A stretch of 64,000 nucleotides of DNA from Bacteroides luti (GCF_900128905.1 NZ_FQTV01000007.1:1-64000); one strand, 5' to 3'. Counted from the stretch's first letter, positions 41,401-50,926 are shown. A program made the numbers and translations. The notes: generated by a model not told the origin, from the sequence alone.

Positions 41401-42809
41401 GAAAGATAGAAAATGGAAAAATGCGTTTGCATGTTTCTCTGATAAATCTGAATTCGATGATTGAACATCTGAGCGAAGAGTTTGAAGTTCTTTCTGAAGA
41501 AAATGAAATTAGTTATACCTGTCAGTACAATGACAGTGACATCTTTGTGTGGGCAGATCAAGAAAAGTTGGAAATCGTGATCCGTAATCTTCTTTCGAAT
41601 GCATTTAAGTTTACCCATTCTGGTGGAAGTATAATTCTTACAGTTGGCCTTCTTCCTGACGGAAAAGCTTGCTTTGTTAGAGTAGAAGATACCGGTACTG
41701 GTATTCCTCAGAATAAACTTACTGAAATATTTGAGCGTTTCTCACAAGGTGATAATGCAAAAGATACTACCTATAAAGGTACCGGAATCGGATTGGCTCT
41801 TTCTAAAGAACTGATGAATTTGCATCACGGACAGATTACAGTTGAAAGTGAGCAATCTAAAGGGTCGGCATTTACAGTAGAACTATTGTTGGGCAAAGAA
41901 CATTTCAAACCTGACGAGGTCGATTTCTATTTCAGTGATCAGGTTGATAATCTTCCTCAGGAAACTGCAATTCTGGATACAAACAGAAATGAAGAAGAGG
42001 ATGAGCTGGAAGACGATTTGAGCAAAGACAATTCTACATTGCCAAGCTTATTGCTTGTAGAAGACAATAAGGATTTATGTAATCTGATAAAGATGCAATT
42101 GGAAGATCAGTTCCGTATTTACATCGCGAATAATGGAGTTGAAGGTTTGAAGAAGGTTCATCTGTATCATCCGGATATTGTTGTAACCGATCAGATGATG
42201 CCGGAGATGGATGGAACGGAAATGTTGCAGCGTATCAGGAAAGATTTTAAGATCAGTCACATTCCGGTAGTTATACTTACTGCCAAGAGTGGCGATGAAG
42301 CTAAGACTACAGCTATTAGTCTTGGAGCAAATGCTTATATAACAAAACCTTTCAGTAAGGATTATCTGGTAGCTCGCATAGAACAGCTATTAAGAGAAAG
42401 AAAACTATTCCAGGAAAGGCTTTGGAAAAAAGATAATGAGGAACCATCGGTTGATTATGAGCAATTCCTTGTTCAGAAAGATGTTCAGCTATTAGAGAAA
42501 ATCCATCAGGTTATTGAAGATAATCTTGATAACAGTGATTTTAATATCGATACTATTGCTTCTACTATTGGTTTAAGTCGCTCATCTTTCTTTAAGAAGT
42601 TAAAAAGTCTCACCGGACTTGCTCCTGTAGACTTAGTTAAAGAAATTCGACTGAATAAATCAATTGAGATGATTAAGAACACCGATTTAAGTATTTCGGA
42701 AATAGCTTTCGCTGTTGGTTTTAAAGATGTGGGATATTTCGGTAAATGTTTCAGAAAGAAATATGATCAGTCTCCACGCGAATACATGAATACTTATAGA
42801 AAATCGTGA
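38406..42809 (+). CDS. Hybrid two-component system regulator (HTCS)
   Basis: A 1467-residue one-protein sensor and activator. A signal peptide is followed by two seven-bladed propellers of regulator repeats (about 25-800; for example VWFGTWYGLCSFDG and IWVGTSDGLMSFDG) and a Y_Y_Y domain (about 825-890). One membrane span lies at about 896-922. The kinase has His948 in NISHELRTPL, NLLSNAFKFT and the G boxes DTGTGIP and GTGIGLALSKEL. The receiver carries Asp1262 (VVTDQMMPEMDG), with LVEDNKDL and KPFSK. An AraC-type DNA-binding domain (about 1370-1465) ends PREYM. The periplasmic part would bind an oligosaccharide and switch on the neighbouring enzyme genes; arrays A and B are candidate targets. 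All catalytic residues are present. Confidence 0.93.
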   Translation: MNKYLVLIIMLFCCRFATASNNIIIEHYSVENGVPHEIVNCAIKDSEGFVWFGTWYGLCSFDGQKFKTYNSRNLYYTDIPPRKIQKIIEDKSCNLWVKTVDHKLYLFDKHKECFYSVFNELRKNYSVNSQIIKIQKTADGEILLLTKNKDLLKASSNKDGKLNIILLHNSKVKAGNTKLKKNLLCESKDYISWIGTDYKILSSPKGNSLKSKPSDFILKGLGVTPETELSCAYENKGVLWVGDKQGNIYLITLYNGRIIPIKILSGKGAIENIFIENRTKIYISVANKGVYLYDLKKKTFKQLFTPQVKEPVVKLFSDSYGKIWFVLGKKGVVYYNPVNNQIKQFIFQDGLVNEEIQEQDGKEHGMFFITSSGDLVRIDRNKLTEDYLNHSEEFLKFEKGNRLCNLLMDKDGVLWVTSLDNGIYKITFPKKQFSLFSPCSFENKTTDAEVCKVGVKSLFEAKNGDIWVGTRNSEVYRTARNGALKQKFFEGNYNIGNVYHIMEDNQGNLWFSTKGKGLVKAEPDNSSKLGFRFTRFMNEEDNPNSISSNEVYCSYQDSKGRIWAGLFGGGLNLLEEENGRVIFRHKYNCFSYYPSNGMYMEIRNMIEDSEGRIWVGTSDGLMSFDGNFKRADKIKFEVYQNRSDISDNDIYALYKDKKSQIWVSVFGGGLNKLISYDHETRMPVFQSYGLKEGLKSDVILSIVEDKKGNLWLATEMGISRFNMKTQSFRNFDKYDGFIPVKMEEECALRCASGQLWFGCKDGIIKFDPSRLETYNFANKTFIVDFKVSNQDYNSLNTGEHGLSVKELKTITLKHNQSMFTIEFAALNYYNQNRISYKYILQGYEEEWHFNGKNRIASYTNVPPGKYLFKVRTIDEANPSFVSERTLEIIILPPWWRSDIAYVIYVILFLALLYGVMKFVFFMIKIKNDIYIEQKLAELKIKFFTNISHELRTPLTLIKGPIQELREKEKLSDKGARYIDLMEKSTDQMLNLVNQILDFRKIENGKMRLHVSLINLNSMIEHLSEEFEVLSEENEISYTCQYNDSDIFVWADQEKLEIVIRNLLSNAFKFTHSGGSIILTVGLLPDGKACFVRVEDTGTGIPQNKLTEIFERFSQGDNAKDTTYKGTGIGLALSKELMNLHHGQITVESEQSKGSAFTVELLLGKEHFKPDEVDFYFSDQVDNLPQETAILDTNRNEEEDELEDDLSKDNSTLPSLLLVEDNKDLCNLIKMQLEDQFRIYIANNGVEGLKKVHLYHPDIVVTDQMMPEMDGTEMLQRIRKDFKISHIPVVILTAKSGDEAKTTAISLGANAYITKPFSKDYLVARIEQLLRERKLFQERLWKKDNEEPSVDYEQFLVQKDVQLLEKIHQVIEDNLDNSDFNIDTIASTIGLSRSSFFKKLKSLTGLAPVDLVKEIRLNKSIEMIKNTDLSISEIAFAVGFKDVGYFGKCFRKKYDQSPREYMNTYRKS

Positions 42810-42881
42810 AATACTGATTACAAAAGGCTTTTCTGTTCGTTTTAGAATTATATTCATTAACCCAAATAAAAGTTTACTATA

Positions 42882-45800
42882 ATGAGGATAGTTCGAATAG
42901 CTTTAAGAAATATACTTGTAGGCCTTTTTTGCACATTTGCAGTGCAAAGTCTTTTTGCTCAAAAGACTTCAATGACATTGAAAGATGGTAAAATTTCCTA
43001 TAATGTAGATGATAAAAACAATAGAGTTCTTGATTTCTCCTATTGTGGATATCGTAGTTCAGAGAAAGATATACCAGAGGTGCCTAATAAAATAGTTGTC
43101 TCTAGTCAGGAAGGCGATTGCTCTTCAATAATTCAAAGAGCTATAAATTATGTTTCTTCTTTGGCTCCTGACAAAAATGGATTCAGAGGAGCAGTTTTAC
43201 TAGGTAAAGGTGTTTTCCATTTAGATAAATCTCTGCTCATTTCTAAATCGGGTGTTGTGTTACGCGGAGCTGACAAAAACCAGACTGTTTTAGTTAAAAG
43301 AGGCTCAGATAGAGGTGCTGTGGTTTATGTCGAAGGAAAAAATGATTTTTCTGTGACTGATACACTTTCAGTTACATCTTCTTATATTCCTGTTAATTCA
43401 CGTACAATTGCTGTAGCTTCAACTTCTAAACTGAAAAAAGGAGATAGAGTGATGATCTATCGTCCTTCAACAACCAAATGGATTGAAAGTTTAGGCTGCG
43501 AGCATTTTGGTGGAGGCATTACTGCTTTAGGCTGGAAAGCTGGTGATATTGAAATGTATTGGGACAGAACAATTTCCAGTTTGAATAATGGAAATGTAGA
43601 ATTGGATGTTCCGTTAACAATGGCTGTTGATGCTCAACAGGGTAAAGCTCAGGTGTTGTTATATCATTGGAATGGTCGTATCTCTGATTCTGGTGTAGAA
43701 AATATCTCTTTTGAATCTGAGTATAATAAAAAATATCCGAAAGATGAAGATCATTGCTGGACTGGTGTATCCATTGAAAATGCTGAGAATTGCTGGGTTC
43801 GTCATGCTTCATTCAGATATTTTGCCGGAAGCGCTGTATTTGTTCAAAGAACAGCATCAAAAGTAACAGTAGAAGATTGTATCTCAACTGACCCGGTTTC
43901 TGAAATTGGAGGATTACGCCGAAATACTTTCCTCACAATGGGACAACAAACTCTTTTCCAACGCTGCTATTCAGAACATGGTATTCACGATTTCGGAGCT
44001 GGTTACTGTGCTCCCGGACCAAATGCCTTTGTGCAATGTGAATCAAAAGAATCTTTCGGTTTTAGTGGAGCTATCGATAGCTGGGCTTGCGGATTATTGT
44101 TTGATATAGTTAATGTTGATGGCAATAATCTTTCGTTCAAGAATATGGGACAAGATTTCAATGGTGCAGGCTGGGGAACATCAAACAGTCTTTTTTGGCA
44201 ATGTTCTGCGGCTGAAATAGAATGTTATTCTCCTGCAAAAGATGCAATGAACAGAGCATACGGATGCTGGGCTCAATTCTCAGGAGATGGTGAATGGAAT
44301 GAGTCAAATAACCATATTCAGCCAAGAAGCATTTTCTATTCTCAATTGGCAGAACGACTAGGCAAAGATTGTTCTCAAAGAGCTCGTATTTTGCCAGTTA
44401 GTACTGAAGCTTCCAGTAGTCCTACTCTTGCTGTTGCAGCAGAAATGGCAAAACAAGCTTATACTCCAAAACTGACACTGCGTCATTGGATTGAACAAGA
44501 TACACTTTTGGTATCTGCAGATCAAAATAAACTAAAACTGGCTTCATCACTAAAGGTAGAAAAGGAAAAAGCTCCTTCAATGAAAACAATGTCAGTTGAA
44601 GACGGTAGAATAGTAGTAAACAATGAGCTTCTTACAGGTAATCGTTTTGAAGTACCTTGGTGGAGTGGTAAACTGAGAACTAACTATCTGGATAAGGCAA
44701 AACCACATATTACCAGATTTGTTCCGGGAAGAGAAGGATTAGGTCTTACCGATCGTATTGATTCTGTTGTGAACTTCATGAAGAATGAAAAGATAACTGT
44801 ATTAGATCATAATTATGGATTGTGGTACGACAGAAGAAGAGACGACCATGAACGTACCCGCCGTAGAACAGGAGATGTATGGGGACCATTCTATGAACAG
44901 CCATTTGGACGAAGTGGTGAAAGTTCTGCTTGGGAAGGATTGTCAAAATACGATTTAACCAAACCTAATGCATGGTATTGGGGACGACTGAAAGAATTTG
45001 CTAATCAATCGGACAAGGAAGGATTACTTCTTTTCCATGAAAATTATTTCCAGCACAATATTCTTGAAGCTGGTGCACACTGGGTAGATTGTCCATGGCG
45101 TTCAGCTAATAATATTAATGACACTGATTTTCCGGAACCAGTTCCTTTTACAGGTGATAAGAGAATATTTATGGCCGACCGTTTTTATGACATATCTCAT
45201 CCTGTAAGAAGAGAACTTCATAAAAAATACATTCGTCAGTGTCTGAATAATTTTGCAGATAATAAGAACGTGGTTCAGCTAATTAGTGCAGAATTTACTG
45301 GTCCTCTTCACTTTGTTGAATTCTGGTTGGATGAAATTGGTGCATGGGAAAAGGAAACAGGTAAGCATGCAACAGTTGCTCTTAGTACAACAAAAGATGT
45401 TCAGGATGCTATCCTTAAAGACAAAAAGCGTTCTGCTTTGGTTGATATTATAGATATAAGATACTGGCATTATAAAAGTGATGGAACAACTTATGCTCCC
45501 GAAGGTGGAAAGAATTTAGCTCCAAGACAACATGCACGTCAGATGAAAGTTGGCAAGGTAACCTTCAATGAAGCTTATAAAGCTGTTAGCGAATACAGAG
45601 AAAAGTATCCGGAAAAAGCTGTGACTTTTTATGCTCAGAATTATCCTGATATGGCATGGGCTGTATTTATGGCCGGAGGATCTTTACCAGTGTTACCAGG
45701 TATAAATGATCCTTCTTTTTTAAATGATGCAGCAAAAATGCATGTAGAAAAAACAGGTACAGATGGATATTATAAATTGGAAAAAACCGGTTTGGGAGTG

Positions 45801-45986
45801 ATTGTTTATTCCCAATCGAAAGAAAATTTTGCTTTACCACTGGCTGCCGGTACATATTCACTTAAACAAATTGATATAAAGAGTGGTAAAGTTACAACTC
45901 TTGTTAAGAAGTTGAAAGGTGGTGATTCTTACCAGTTTAAAGGAAATTCTAATGCTCCTTCTGTATATTGGTTTAAGGCTTTATAG
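42882..45986 (+). CDS. Secreted beta-helix plus alpha/beta-domain protein, DUF6298-like, probably a pectin-related enzyme
   Basis: A 1034-residue exported protein (signal peptide to QSLFAQK). Residues 60-480 form a pectate-lyase-superfamily beta-helix (IIQRAINYVSSLAP, then GVVLRGADKNQTVLVKRG). Residues 600-960 are an alpha/beta domain, possibly a TIM barrel, with ITVLDHNYGLWYDRRRDDHE, EGLLLFHENYFQHNILEAG and FTGPLHFVEFWLDEIGAW. A small beta domain (TYSLKQIDIKSGK) ends the protein. Such proteins are labelled DUF6298 in my memory and have no established activity. Acidic residues at strand ends (for example in NVVQLISAEFTGPLHFVEFW) would suit a glycosidase. It follows the HTCS gene by 72 bp and may be another enzyme of the RG-II system. 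Confidence 0.6.
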   Translation: MRIVRIALRNILVGLFCTFAVQSLFAQKTSMTLKDGKISYNVDDKNNRVLDFSYCGYRSSEKDIPEVPNKIVVSSQEGDCSSIIQRAINYVSSLAPDKNGFRGAVLLGKGVFHLDKSLLISKSGVVLRGADKNQTVLVKRGSDRGAVVYVEGKNDFSVTDTLSVTSSYIPVNSRTIAVASTSKLKKGDRVMIYRPSTTKWIESLGCEHFGGGITALGWKAGDIEMYWDRTISSLNNGNVELDVPLTMAVDAQQGKAQVLLYHWNGRISDSGVENISFESEYNKKYPKDEDHCWTGVSIENAENCWVRHASFRYFAGSAVFVQRTASKVTVEDCISTDPVSEIGGLRRNTFLTMGQQTLFQRCYSEHGIHDFGAGYCAPGPNAFVQCESKESFGFSGAIDSWACGLLFDIVNVDGNNLSFKNMGQDFNGAGWGTSNSLFWQCSAAEIECYSPAKDAMNRAYGCWAQFSGDGEWNESNNHIQPRSIFYSQLAERLGKDCSQRARILPVSTEASSSPTLAVAAEMAKQAYTPKLTLRHWIEQDTLLVSADQNKLKLASSLKVEKEKAPSMKTMSVEDGRIVVNNELLTGNRFEVPWWSGKLRTNYLDKAKPHITRFVPGREGLGLTDRIDSVVNFMKNEKITVLDHNYGLWYDRRRDDHERTRRRTGDVWGPFYEQPFGRSGESSAWEGLSKYDLTKPNAWYWGRLKEFANQSDKEGLLLFHENYFQHNILEAGAHWVDCPWRSANNINDTDFPEPVPFTGDKRIFMADRFYDISHPVRRELHKKYIRQCLNNFADNKNVVQLISAEFTGPLHFVEFWLDEIGAWEKETGKHATVALSTTKDVQDAILKDKKRSALVDIIDIRYWHYKSDGTTYAPEGGKNLAPRQHARQMKVGKVTFNEAYKAVSEYREKYPEKAVTFYAQNYPDMAWAVFMAGGSLPVLPGINDPSFLNDAAKMHVEKTGTDGYYKLEKTGLGVIVYSQSKENFALPLAAGTYSLKQIDIKSGKVTTLVKKLKGGDSYQFKGNSNAPSVYWFKAL

Positions 45987-45998
45987 AATTGAAAAAAT

Positions 45999-46098
45999 GG
46001 GAATATTTGCCATAAATATGTTGTAAAGCAGATTATCAATTATTTCTATTCTATAATCAAATATTCCCTAAATAAAACCCTTCATAGCTTTAGTTTTG
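45999..46098 (+). promoter_or_regulatory. Inverted repeat and -7 box ahead of the sigma factor gene
   Basis: GGGAATATTTG (45999-46009) and CAAATATTCCC (46058-46068) are perfect 11-bp inverted arms 48 bp apart. TAGTTTTG at 46091-46098 matches TAnnTTTG. With this promoter the TTG start at 46096 is impossible, which supports ATG 46120 or 46144 for the sigma factor. Confidence 0.5.
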
Positions 46099-46119
46099 CA
46101 TTGTCTCTTCAAGGGGGCA

Positions 46120-46722
46120 ATGCTTAATTTTTTAAAGAATATCATGAAGGAACAAGATGAGAATAGAATGGATTGTATAAGTGTCGATACTGAAGTGTCG
46201 CAGTTACTCTCCCTTTTAGTATCAGGAGATGTTAAAGCATTCTCCAGATTATACGATTTGCACGTGAATATGCTTTTTAATTATGGTTGTCGCCTAACCA
46301 CAGATAAAGAGCTTTTAAAAGACTGCATTCACGATGTCTTTATTAAGATCTTTAGTAAACGCGAAGATCTTAGTGAAATAGCAAATTTTAAATCATATCT
46401 ATTCATTTCATTGAAAAATAAATTGTGCGATGAAAGCCGCAAAAGAATTAATTACTCAGATCAGGCTGTTGAGGAATTAAATCCTGTGGCTTCAGAAAAT
46501 GTGGAAGACGACTATATTAACTTTGAGATGGATTGTGTCTCAAATGAAAAGGTGAAATACCTTTTAAATCAGCTTCCGCCAAGACAAAAAGAGGCTCTGA
46601 CACTGTATTATATCGAAGAAAAAAAGTATGAGGATATTTGCGTGTTGATGGATATGAATTATCAGTCAGTGCGAAATTTAATTCATCGTGGAATATTAAA
46701 ACTCAGAAGTATTGCTGTTTAA
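46120..46722 (+). CDS. ECF-type sigma-70 family RNA polymerase sigma factor
   Basis: A sigma factor of about 200 residues. Region 2 is visible as SRLYDLHVNMLFNYGCRLT and DCIHDVFIKIFSKREDL, region 4 as LPPRQKEALTLYYIEEKKYE with the helix-turn-helix DMNYQSVRNLIHRGILKLR. There is no long sigma 1.1 or sigma 3 region. ATG 46120 follows an AAGGGGG stretch; ATG 46144 is also possible. In Bacteroides such factors usually pair with a FecR-like anti-sigma factor and a TonB-dependent receptor to control polysaccharide or glycan uptake genes. Here an anti-sigma-like gene follows after 78 bp, but no receptor is present in the window. Confidence 0.88.
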   Translation: MLNFLKNIMKEQDENRMDCISVDTEVSQLLSLLVSGDVKAFSRLYDLHVNMLFNYGCRLTTDKELLKDCIHDVFIKIFSKREDLSEIANFKSYLFISLKNKLCDESRKRINYSDQAVEELNPVASENVEDDYINFEMDCVSNEKVKYLLNQLPPRQKEALTLYYIEEKKYEDICVLMDMNYQSVRNLIHRGILKLRSIAV

Positions 46723-46800
46723 TATATTTTTATAGAATATAATGAGTACAACTTCTCTCTTTATTCGTTTTTTTATTATATCAATAAATTATATGATAAA

Positions 46801-47061
46801 GTGGGAAAAGATAAACTTAACAATATAGAAGACTTCTTAACAAATGATAGTTTTATTTGTTATGTTTTCGAGCAGACTTCTTCATTGAAGAAGCATTGGG
46901 ATGATTATTTTAAATGTAATCCCGAAAAGGAATCTTTGGCACGGAATGCGAGACAGATACTCTTAAATGAGGATGATAAGCCGGGCATTAGTTCCACAGA
47001 AAAGGAGGAATTGAAACAAAGGATTCTTTCTACAATAATGAAGGTTAATAGTTATAAATAG
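46801..47061 (+). CDS. Short FecR-type anti-sigma factor, N-terminal domain only
   Basis: An 86-residue protein with a GTG start. It resembles the cytoplasmic sigma-binding domain of Bacteroidetes FecR anti-sigma factors: NIEDFLTNDSFICYVFE, then KHWDDYFKCNPEKESLARNA, then SSTEKEELKQRILSTI. A full-length member has about 300-400 residues with a membrane span and periplasmic FecR domain. Here the frame ends right after the first domain, at a TAG stop, and a terminator follows within 20 bp. It could be a stand-alone soluble sigma inhibitor or the remains of a longer gene. No FecR sequence can be seen downstream before the terminator. Confidence 0.65.
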   Translation: MGKDKLNNIEDFLTNDSFICYVFEQTSSLKKHWDDYFKCNPEKESLARNARQILLNEDDKPGISSTEKEELKQRILSTIMKVNSYK

Positions 47062-47079
47062 GATTTAGTTTAAGGGGGG

Positions 47080-47127
47080 AATGACCTGATGTTTGATTTA
47101 AAAATCATGCATCGGGTCATTTTGTTT
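47080..47127. terminator. Terminator between the anti-sigma gene and mazG
   Basis: AATGACCTGATG (47080-47091) pairs with CATCGGGTCATT (47110-47121), with one G-T wobble, followed by TTGTTTT. The genes on both sides converge here, so it may act in both directions. Confidence 0.85.
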
Positions 47128-47138
47128 TATATATAATG

Positions 47139-47924
47139 TTATAATCCTTTTTTCTTTGCCTCGTTCCAGTATTTATCCATCTCTTCAAGAGACATATCTT
47201 TCAGATTATGACCTTGTTTTATGGTATTTTCTTCCAAATAAGTAAAGCGACGGATAAATTTATGGTTAGTACGCTCAAGTGCATTATCGGGATTTATTCC
47301 GTAAAGACGGGCTGCATTGATAATGCTGAAGAGTAAATCACCCAATTCTGCTTCTATTTTATCTTTATCCATGGATGAAATTTCGGTTTGCAGTTCATCA
47401 AATTCTTCTTTTACCTTATCCCATACCTGCTCTTTCTTTTCCCAATCGAATCCTACATTTCGTGCTTTATCTTGAATTCTATATGCTTTGATTAGCGATG
47501 GGAGAGAGGCTGGCACTCCACTTAGAACTGATTTATTGCCACCTTTTTCTTTTAATTTTAGCTGTTCCCAGTTTTGTGAGACCTGTCCGGATGTTTCTGC
47601 AACCTCATTTCCAAACACGTGCGGATGACGAAAGATAAGTTTTTCACACAATCTGTCGCAAACGTCTTTTATGTCAAAATCATCCGTTTCGGATGCTATT
47701 TTTGAATAAAATGCAACATGAAGCAATACATCTCCCAGTTCTTTGCAAGTCTCTTTTTTGTCGCCTTTCATCAAAGCATCACTCAATTCATAAACTTCTT
47801 CAATTGTATTTGCCCTTAAGCTTTCGTTTGTTTGTTTCCTGTCCCAGGGGCATTTTACACGAAGTTCATCAAGGATATCCAGAAAGCGGCCAAAGGCTTC
47901 CATTTGTTCTTTTCTAGTATGCAT
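47139..47924 (-). CDS. mazG: Nucleoside triphosphate pyrophosphohydrolase MazG
   Basis: A 261-residue protein with two MazG domains. The first has LRVKCPWDRKQTNESLRANT and EEVYELSDALMKGDKKETCK followed by ELGDVLLHVAF, i.e. the ExxE...ExxD magnesium site. The second has KEEFDELQTEISSMDKDKIE and ELGDLLFSIINAAR. It hydrolyses (d)NTPs to monophosphate and pyrophosphate as house-cleaning and may lower ppGpp-linked stress signals. It is divergent from valS with 115 bp between them. Size and motifs are those of complete enzymes, so the call is firm. Confidence 0.95.
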   Translation of the reverse strand: MHTRKEQMEAFGRFLDILDELRVKCPWDRKQTNESLRANTIEEVYELSDALMKGDKKETCKELGDVLLHVAFYSKIASETDDFDIKDVCDRLCEKLIFRHPHVFGNEVAETSGQVSQNWEQLKLKEKGGNKSVLSGVPASLPSLIKAYRIQDKARNVGFDWEKKEQVWDKVKEEFDELQTEISSMDKDKIEAELGDLLFSIINAARLYGINPDNALERTNHKFIRRFTYLEENTIKQGHNLKDMSLEEMDKYWNEAKKKGL

Positions 47925-47948
47925 GTCTGTAATTCTTTAAATCAAGAG

Positions 47949-47956
47949 CAAAAGTA
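47949..47956 (-). promoter_or_regulatory. -7 box of mazG
   Basis: On the minus strand this reads TACTTTTG, a full TAnnTTTG match, 25 bp before the mazG start. No clear -33 box is present. Confidence 0.5.
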
Positions 47957-47990
47957 GCTATTTCTTTCGCAGTTAATCGTCTTTTTTTAT

Positions 47991-47998
47991 TAATTTTG
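47991..47998 (+). promoter_or_regulatory. -7 box of valS
   Basis: TAATTTTG matches TAnnTTTG and lies 42 bp before the valS start. A TTTC at 47965-47968 could be a weak -33 box with a 22-bp spacer. Confidence 0.55.
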
Positions 47999-48039
47999 CG
48001 GGCAATATTCAATGAATTAATAAATTATCAAAATATAAT

Positions 48040-50670
48040 ATGGAATTAGCAAGTAAGTACAACCCCGCTGATGTTGAGGATAAGTGGTACCAGTATTGGC
48101 TGGATCACAAATTATTTAGTTCAAAACCTGATGGTCGTGAACCATATACAGTCGTGATTCCTCCTCCTAACGTGACAGGTGTACTGCATATGGGGCACAT
48201 GCTGAACAATACTATTCAGGATATTCTTGTTCGTCGTGCACGTATGGAAGGAAAAAATGCTTGCTGGGTGCCTGGTACCGACCATGCTTCTATTGCTACA
48301 GAGGCAAAGGTTGTTAATAAACTGGCTTCTGAAGGAATAAAAAAGACAGATCTTACCCGTGACGAGTTTCTTAAACATGCATGGGCATGGACAGATAAAC
48401 ATGGTGGCATCATTCTTGAACAGTTGAAAAAGCTGGGTGCTTCCTGTGACTGGGATCGTACAGCGTTTACAATGGACGAATCACGCTCAGAAAGCGTACT
48501 TAAAGTCTTTGTAGATCTTTATAATAAAGGCTTGATTTACCGTGGCGTTCGTATGGTAAACTGGGATCCGAAAGCATTGACAGCTTTGTCTGATGAGGAA
48601 GTTATCTACAAGGAAGAACATAGCAAATTATTCTATCTCCGCTACATGATTGAAGGCGAAGATAACAAGTATATCGTAGTAGCTACAACCCGTCCGGAAA
48701 CTATCCTTGGTGATAGCGCCGTTTGTGTAAATCCTAACGATCCACGTTACAGCTACCTGAAAGATAAGAAAGTAATTGTTCCTTTGGTGAACCGTGCTGT
48801 TCCAATCATTATGGACGATTATGTAGACATCGAGTTTGGTACAGGATGTTTGAAAGTTACTCCGGCTCATGATGTAAACGACTATATGTTGGGAGAAAAA
48901 TATAATCTTCAGACAATAGATATTTTCAATCCGGATGGAACAATCAGCGAAGCTGGTGGCATGTACATTGGAATGGATCGTTTCGATGTTCGCGAGCAGA
49001 TTTCTAAAGATCTTGCTGCTGCCGGATTGCTTGAAAAGGAAGAAGCTTATGATAATAAAGTTGGTTACTCTGAACGTACAAATGTGGTAATTGAACCTAA
49101 GCTGTCTATGCAGTGGTTCCTGAAGATGACTGATTTGTCAAAACCTGCTTTAGACGCAGTTATGAACGATGATATTAAGTTCCATCCTGCTAAATTCAAA
49201 AATACATACCGTCACTGGATGGAGAATGTGAAAGACTGGTGTATTTCCCGTCAGTTGTGGTGGGGACATCGTATTCCTGCTTACTTCCTTCCAAAAGGTG
49301 GCTTCGTAGTTGCTGCAACCGAAGCTGAAGCGCTTGAATTAGCACGCGTAAAGACAGGTGATGCCAACTTGCAACTTTCTGATCTTCGTCAGGATGAAGA
49401 TTGCCTTGATACATGGTTCTCTTCATGGTTGTGGCCAATCTCTTTGTTCGATGGTATTAATAACCCGGATAACGAAGAAATAAACTACTACTATCCAACA
49501 AGTGATCTTGTAACTGGTCCGGATATTATTTTCTTCTGGGTAGCCCGTATGATTATTGCCGGTTACGAATACAAGAAAGAATTGCCGTTTAAGAATGTTT
49601 ATTTCACTGGTATTGTTCGTGATAAGATAGGTCGTAAGATGTCTAAGTCATTGGGTAACTCACCTGATCCGCTTGATTTGATCGAGAAGTTCGGTGCCGA
49701 TGGCGTTCGTATGGGAATGATGCTTGCTGCTCCGGCTGGAAACGATATTTTGTTTGATGATCAGTTGTGCGAACAGGGACGTAACTTCAATAATAAGATA
49801 TGGAATGCTTTCCGTTTGATTAAAGGATGGGAAGTAGACGAAACAATAGCTCCTTCTGAAGCGGCTACATTGGCTGCTGATTGGTTCCAGAATGTAATGA
49901 CCAAGGCTATTGCAGAAGTAGAAGACTTGTTCTCTAAATACCGCTTGTCGGAAGCCTTGATGGTTGTTTATAAACTATTCTGGGATGAATTCTCTTCCTG
50001 GTATCTGGAATTGATAAAACCTGCTTATGGTGCTCCAATTGATGGAAAAACTTATGCGATTACTTTGAAATTCTTCGATGATCTGCTCAGATTGCTTCAC
50101 CCATTCATGCCATTTATCACAGAAGAGTTGTGGCAATGTCTGACTGATCGTAAGGATGGAGAAAGCTTGATGAATCAAACTCTTCCTTCTTATGCTGCAG
50201 CTAATGAAGCTACATTAAGCTCATTTGAGGCTACAAAAGAAGTTATTGCGGGTGTTCGTACCATACGTATGCAAAAGAACATTGCTCAGAAGAATCAACT
50301 TGAACTTGAAATAATTGGAGAGAACCCTGTTGCATACTGGACTCCGGCTATTTCCAAGATGTGTAATCTCTCTTCTTTAAAATCAGTTGAAGATAAATCT
50401 GCCGGTGCTGCTTCATTCATTGTAGGTACAACAGAATATGCTGTGCCATTAGGTGATATGATCGATGTAGCTGCAGAAATTGAAAAGCTGAAAGCCGACC
50501 TGAAGTATCAGGAAGGATTCTTGAACTCTGTACTTAAGAAGCTAAGCAACGAGAAGTTTGTGAATAATGCTCCTGCTGCTGTAATTGAAATGGAGCGTAA
50601 GAAACAAGCGGATGCCGAAAGTATTATTAAATCTCTCAAGGAAAGTATTGAAGGATTCGAGAATAAGTAA
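48040..50670 (+). CDS. valS: Valyl-tRNA synthetase
   Basis: A complete 876-residue class I synthetase. The HIGH-type motif is [11 protein letters not shown] (near residue 48). The editing domain lies at about 190-340 ([31 protein letters not shown]). The catalytic core has [12 protein letters not shown] and the KMSKS motif K533-S537 in [10 protein letters not shown]. The anticodon-binding helical domain and a C-terminal coiled-coil arm ([20 protein letters not shown]) follow. It charges tRNA-Val in the cytoplasm. The gene stands alone with its own promoter and a terminator after it. Confidence 0.98.
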   Translation: MELASKYNPADVEDKWYQYWLDHKLFSSKPDGREPYTVVIPPPNVTGVLHMGHMLNNTIQDILVRRARMEGKNACWVPGTDHASIATEAKVVNKLASEGIKKTDLTRDEFLKHAWAWTDKHGGIILEQLKKLGASCDWDRTAFTMDESRSESVLKVFVDLYNKGLIYRGVRMVNWDPKALTALSDEEVIYKEEHSKLFYLRYMIEGEDNKYIVVATTRPETILGDSAVCVNPNDPRYSYLKDKKVIVPLVNRAVPIIMDDYVDIEFGTGCLKVTPAHDVNDYMLGEKYNLQTIDIFNPDGTISEAGGMYIGMDRFDVREQISKDLAAAGLLEKEEAYDNKVGYSERTNVVIEPKLSMQWFLKMTDLSKPALDAVMNDDIKFHPAKFKNTYRHWMENVKDWCISRQLWWGHRIPAYFLPKGGFVVAATEAEALELARVKTGDANLQLSDLRQDEDCLDTWFSSWLWPISLFDGINNPDNEEINYYYPTSDLVTGPDIIFFWVARMIIAGYEYKKELPFKNVYFTGIVRDKIGRKMSKSLGNSPDPLDLIEKFGADGVRMGMMLAAPAGNDILFDDQLCEQGRNFNNKIWNAFRLIKGWEVDETIAPSEAATLAADWFQNVMTKAIAEVEDLFSKYRLSEALMVVYKLFWDEFSSWYLELIKPAYGAPIDGKTYAITLKFFDDLLRLLHPFMPFITEELWQCLTDRKDGESLMNQTLPSYAAANEATLSSFEATKEVIAGVRTIRMQKNIAQKNQLELEIIGENPVAYWTPAISKMCNLSSLKSVEDKSAGAASFIVGTTEYAVPLGDMIDVAAEIEKLKADLKYQEGFLNSVLKKLSNEKFVNNAPAAVIEMERKKQADAESIIKSLKESIEGFENK

Positions 50671-50694
50671 CGAATAATATTATATACCGATTAT

Positions 50695-50737
50695 AAACGT
50701 GGATATGCCTTAGTAGGGTGTATTCACGTTTTTTTTA
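50695..50737 (+). terminator. valS terminator
   Basis: AAACGTGGATA (50695-50705) pairs with TATTCACGTTT (50721-50731), one mismatch, followed by a T-run. Confidence 0.85.
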
Positions 50738-50763
50738 CTTATAGGCAAAACTATTATTAAATT

Positions 50764-50838
50764 ATTGGTGTATGATTTCAATTTATTCGTCAATAAATAA
50801 AATCCATTGGCGAATAACTGAAAATTATTGGCGAATAA
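50764..50838. repeat. ATTGGCGAATAA repeats at about 19-23 bp
   Basis: ATTGGCGAATAA occurs exactly at 50806 and 50827 (21 bp apart). An inverted near-copy TTATTCGTCAAT is at 50783 and a weaker copy ATTGGTGTAT at 50764. The centre-to-centre steps are about 19-23 bp, as in arrays A, B and F. The block lies between the valS terminator and a second hairpin (50851-50858 with 50872-50879, followed by TTTTTT). Confidence 0.6.
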
Positions 50839-50926
50839 TATTTCAAACTTCCCGCCTGTTATTTTTGAAAGCAGGCAGGATGTTTTTTCGTTGTATTTTT
50901 GTACGATCTTATAGAAAAACGAAAAT

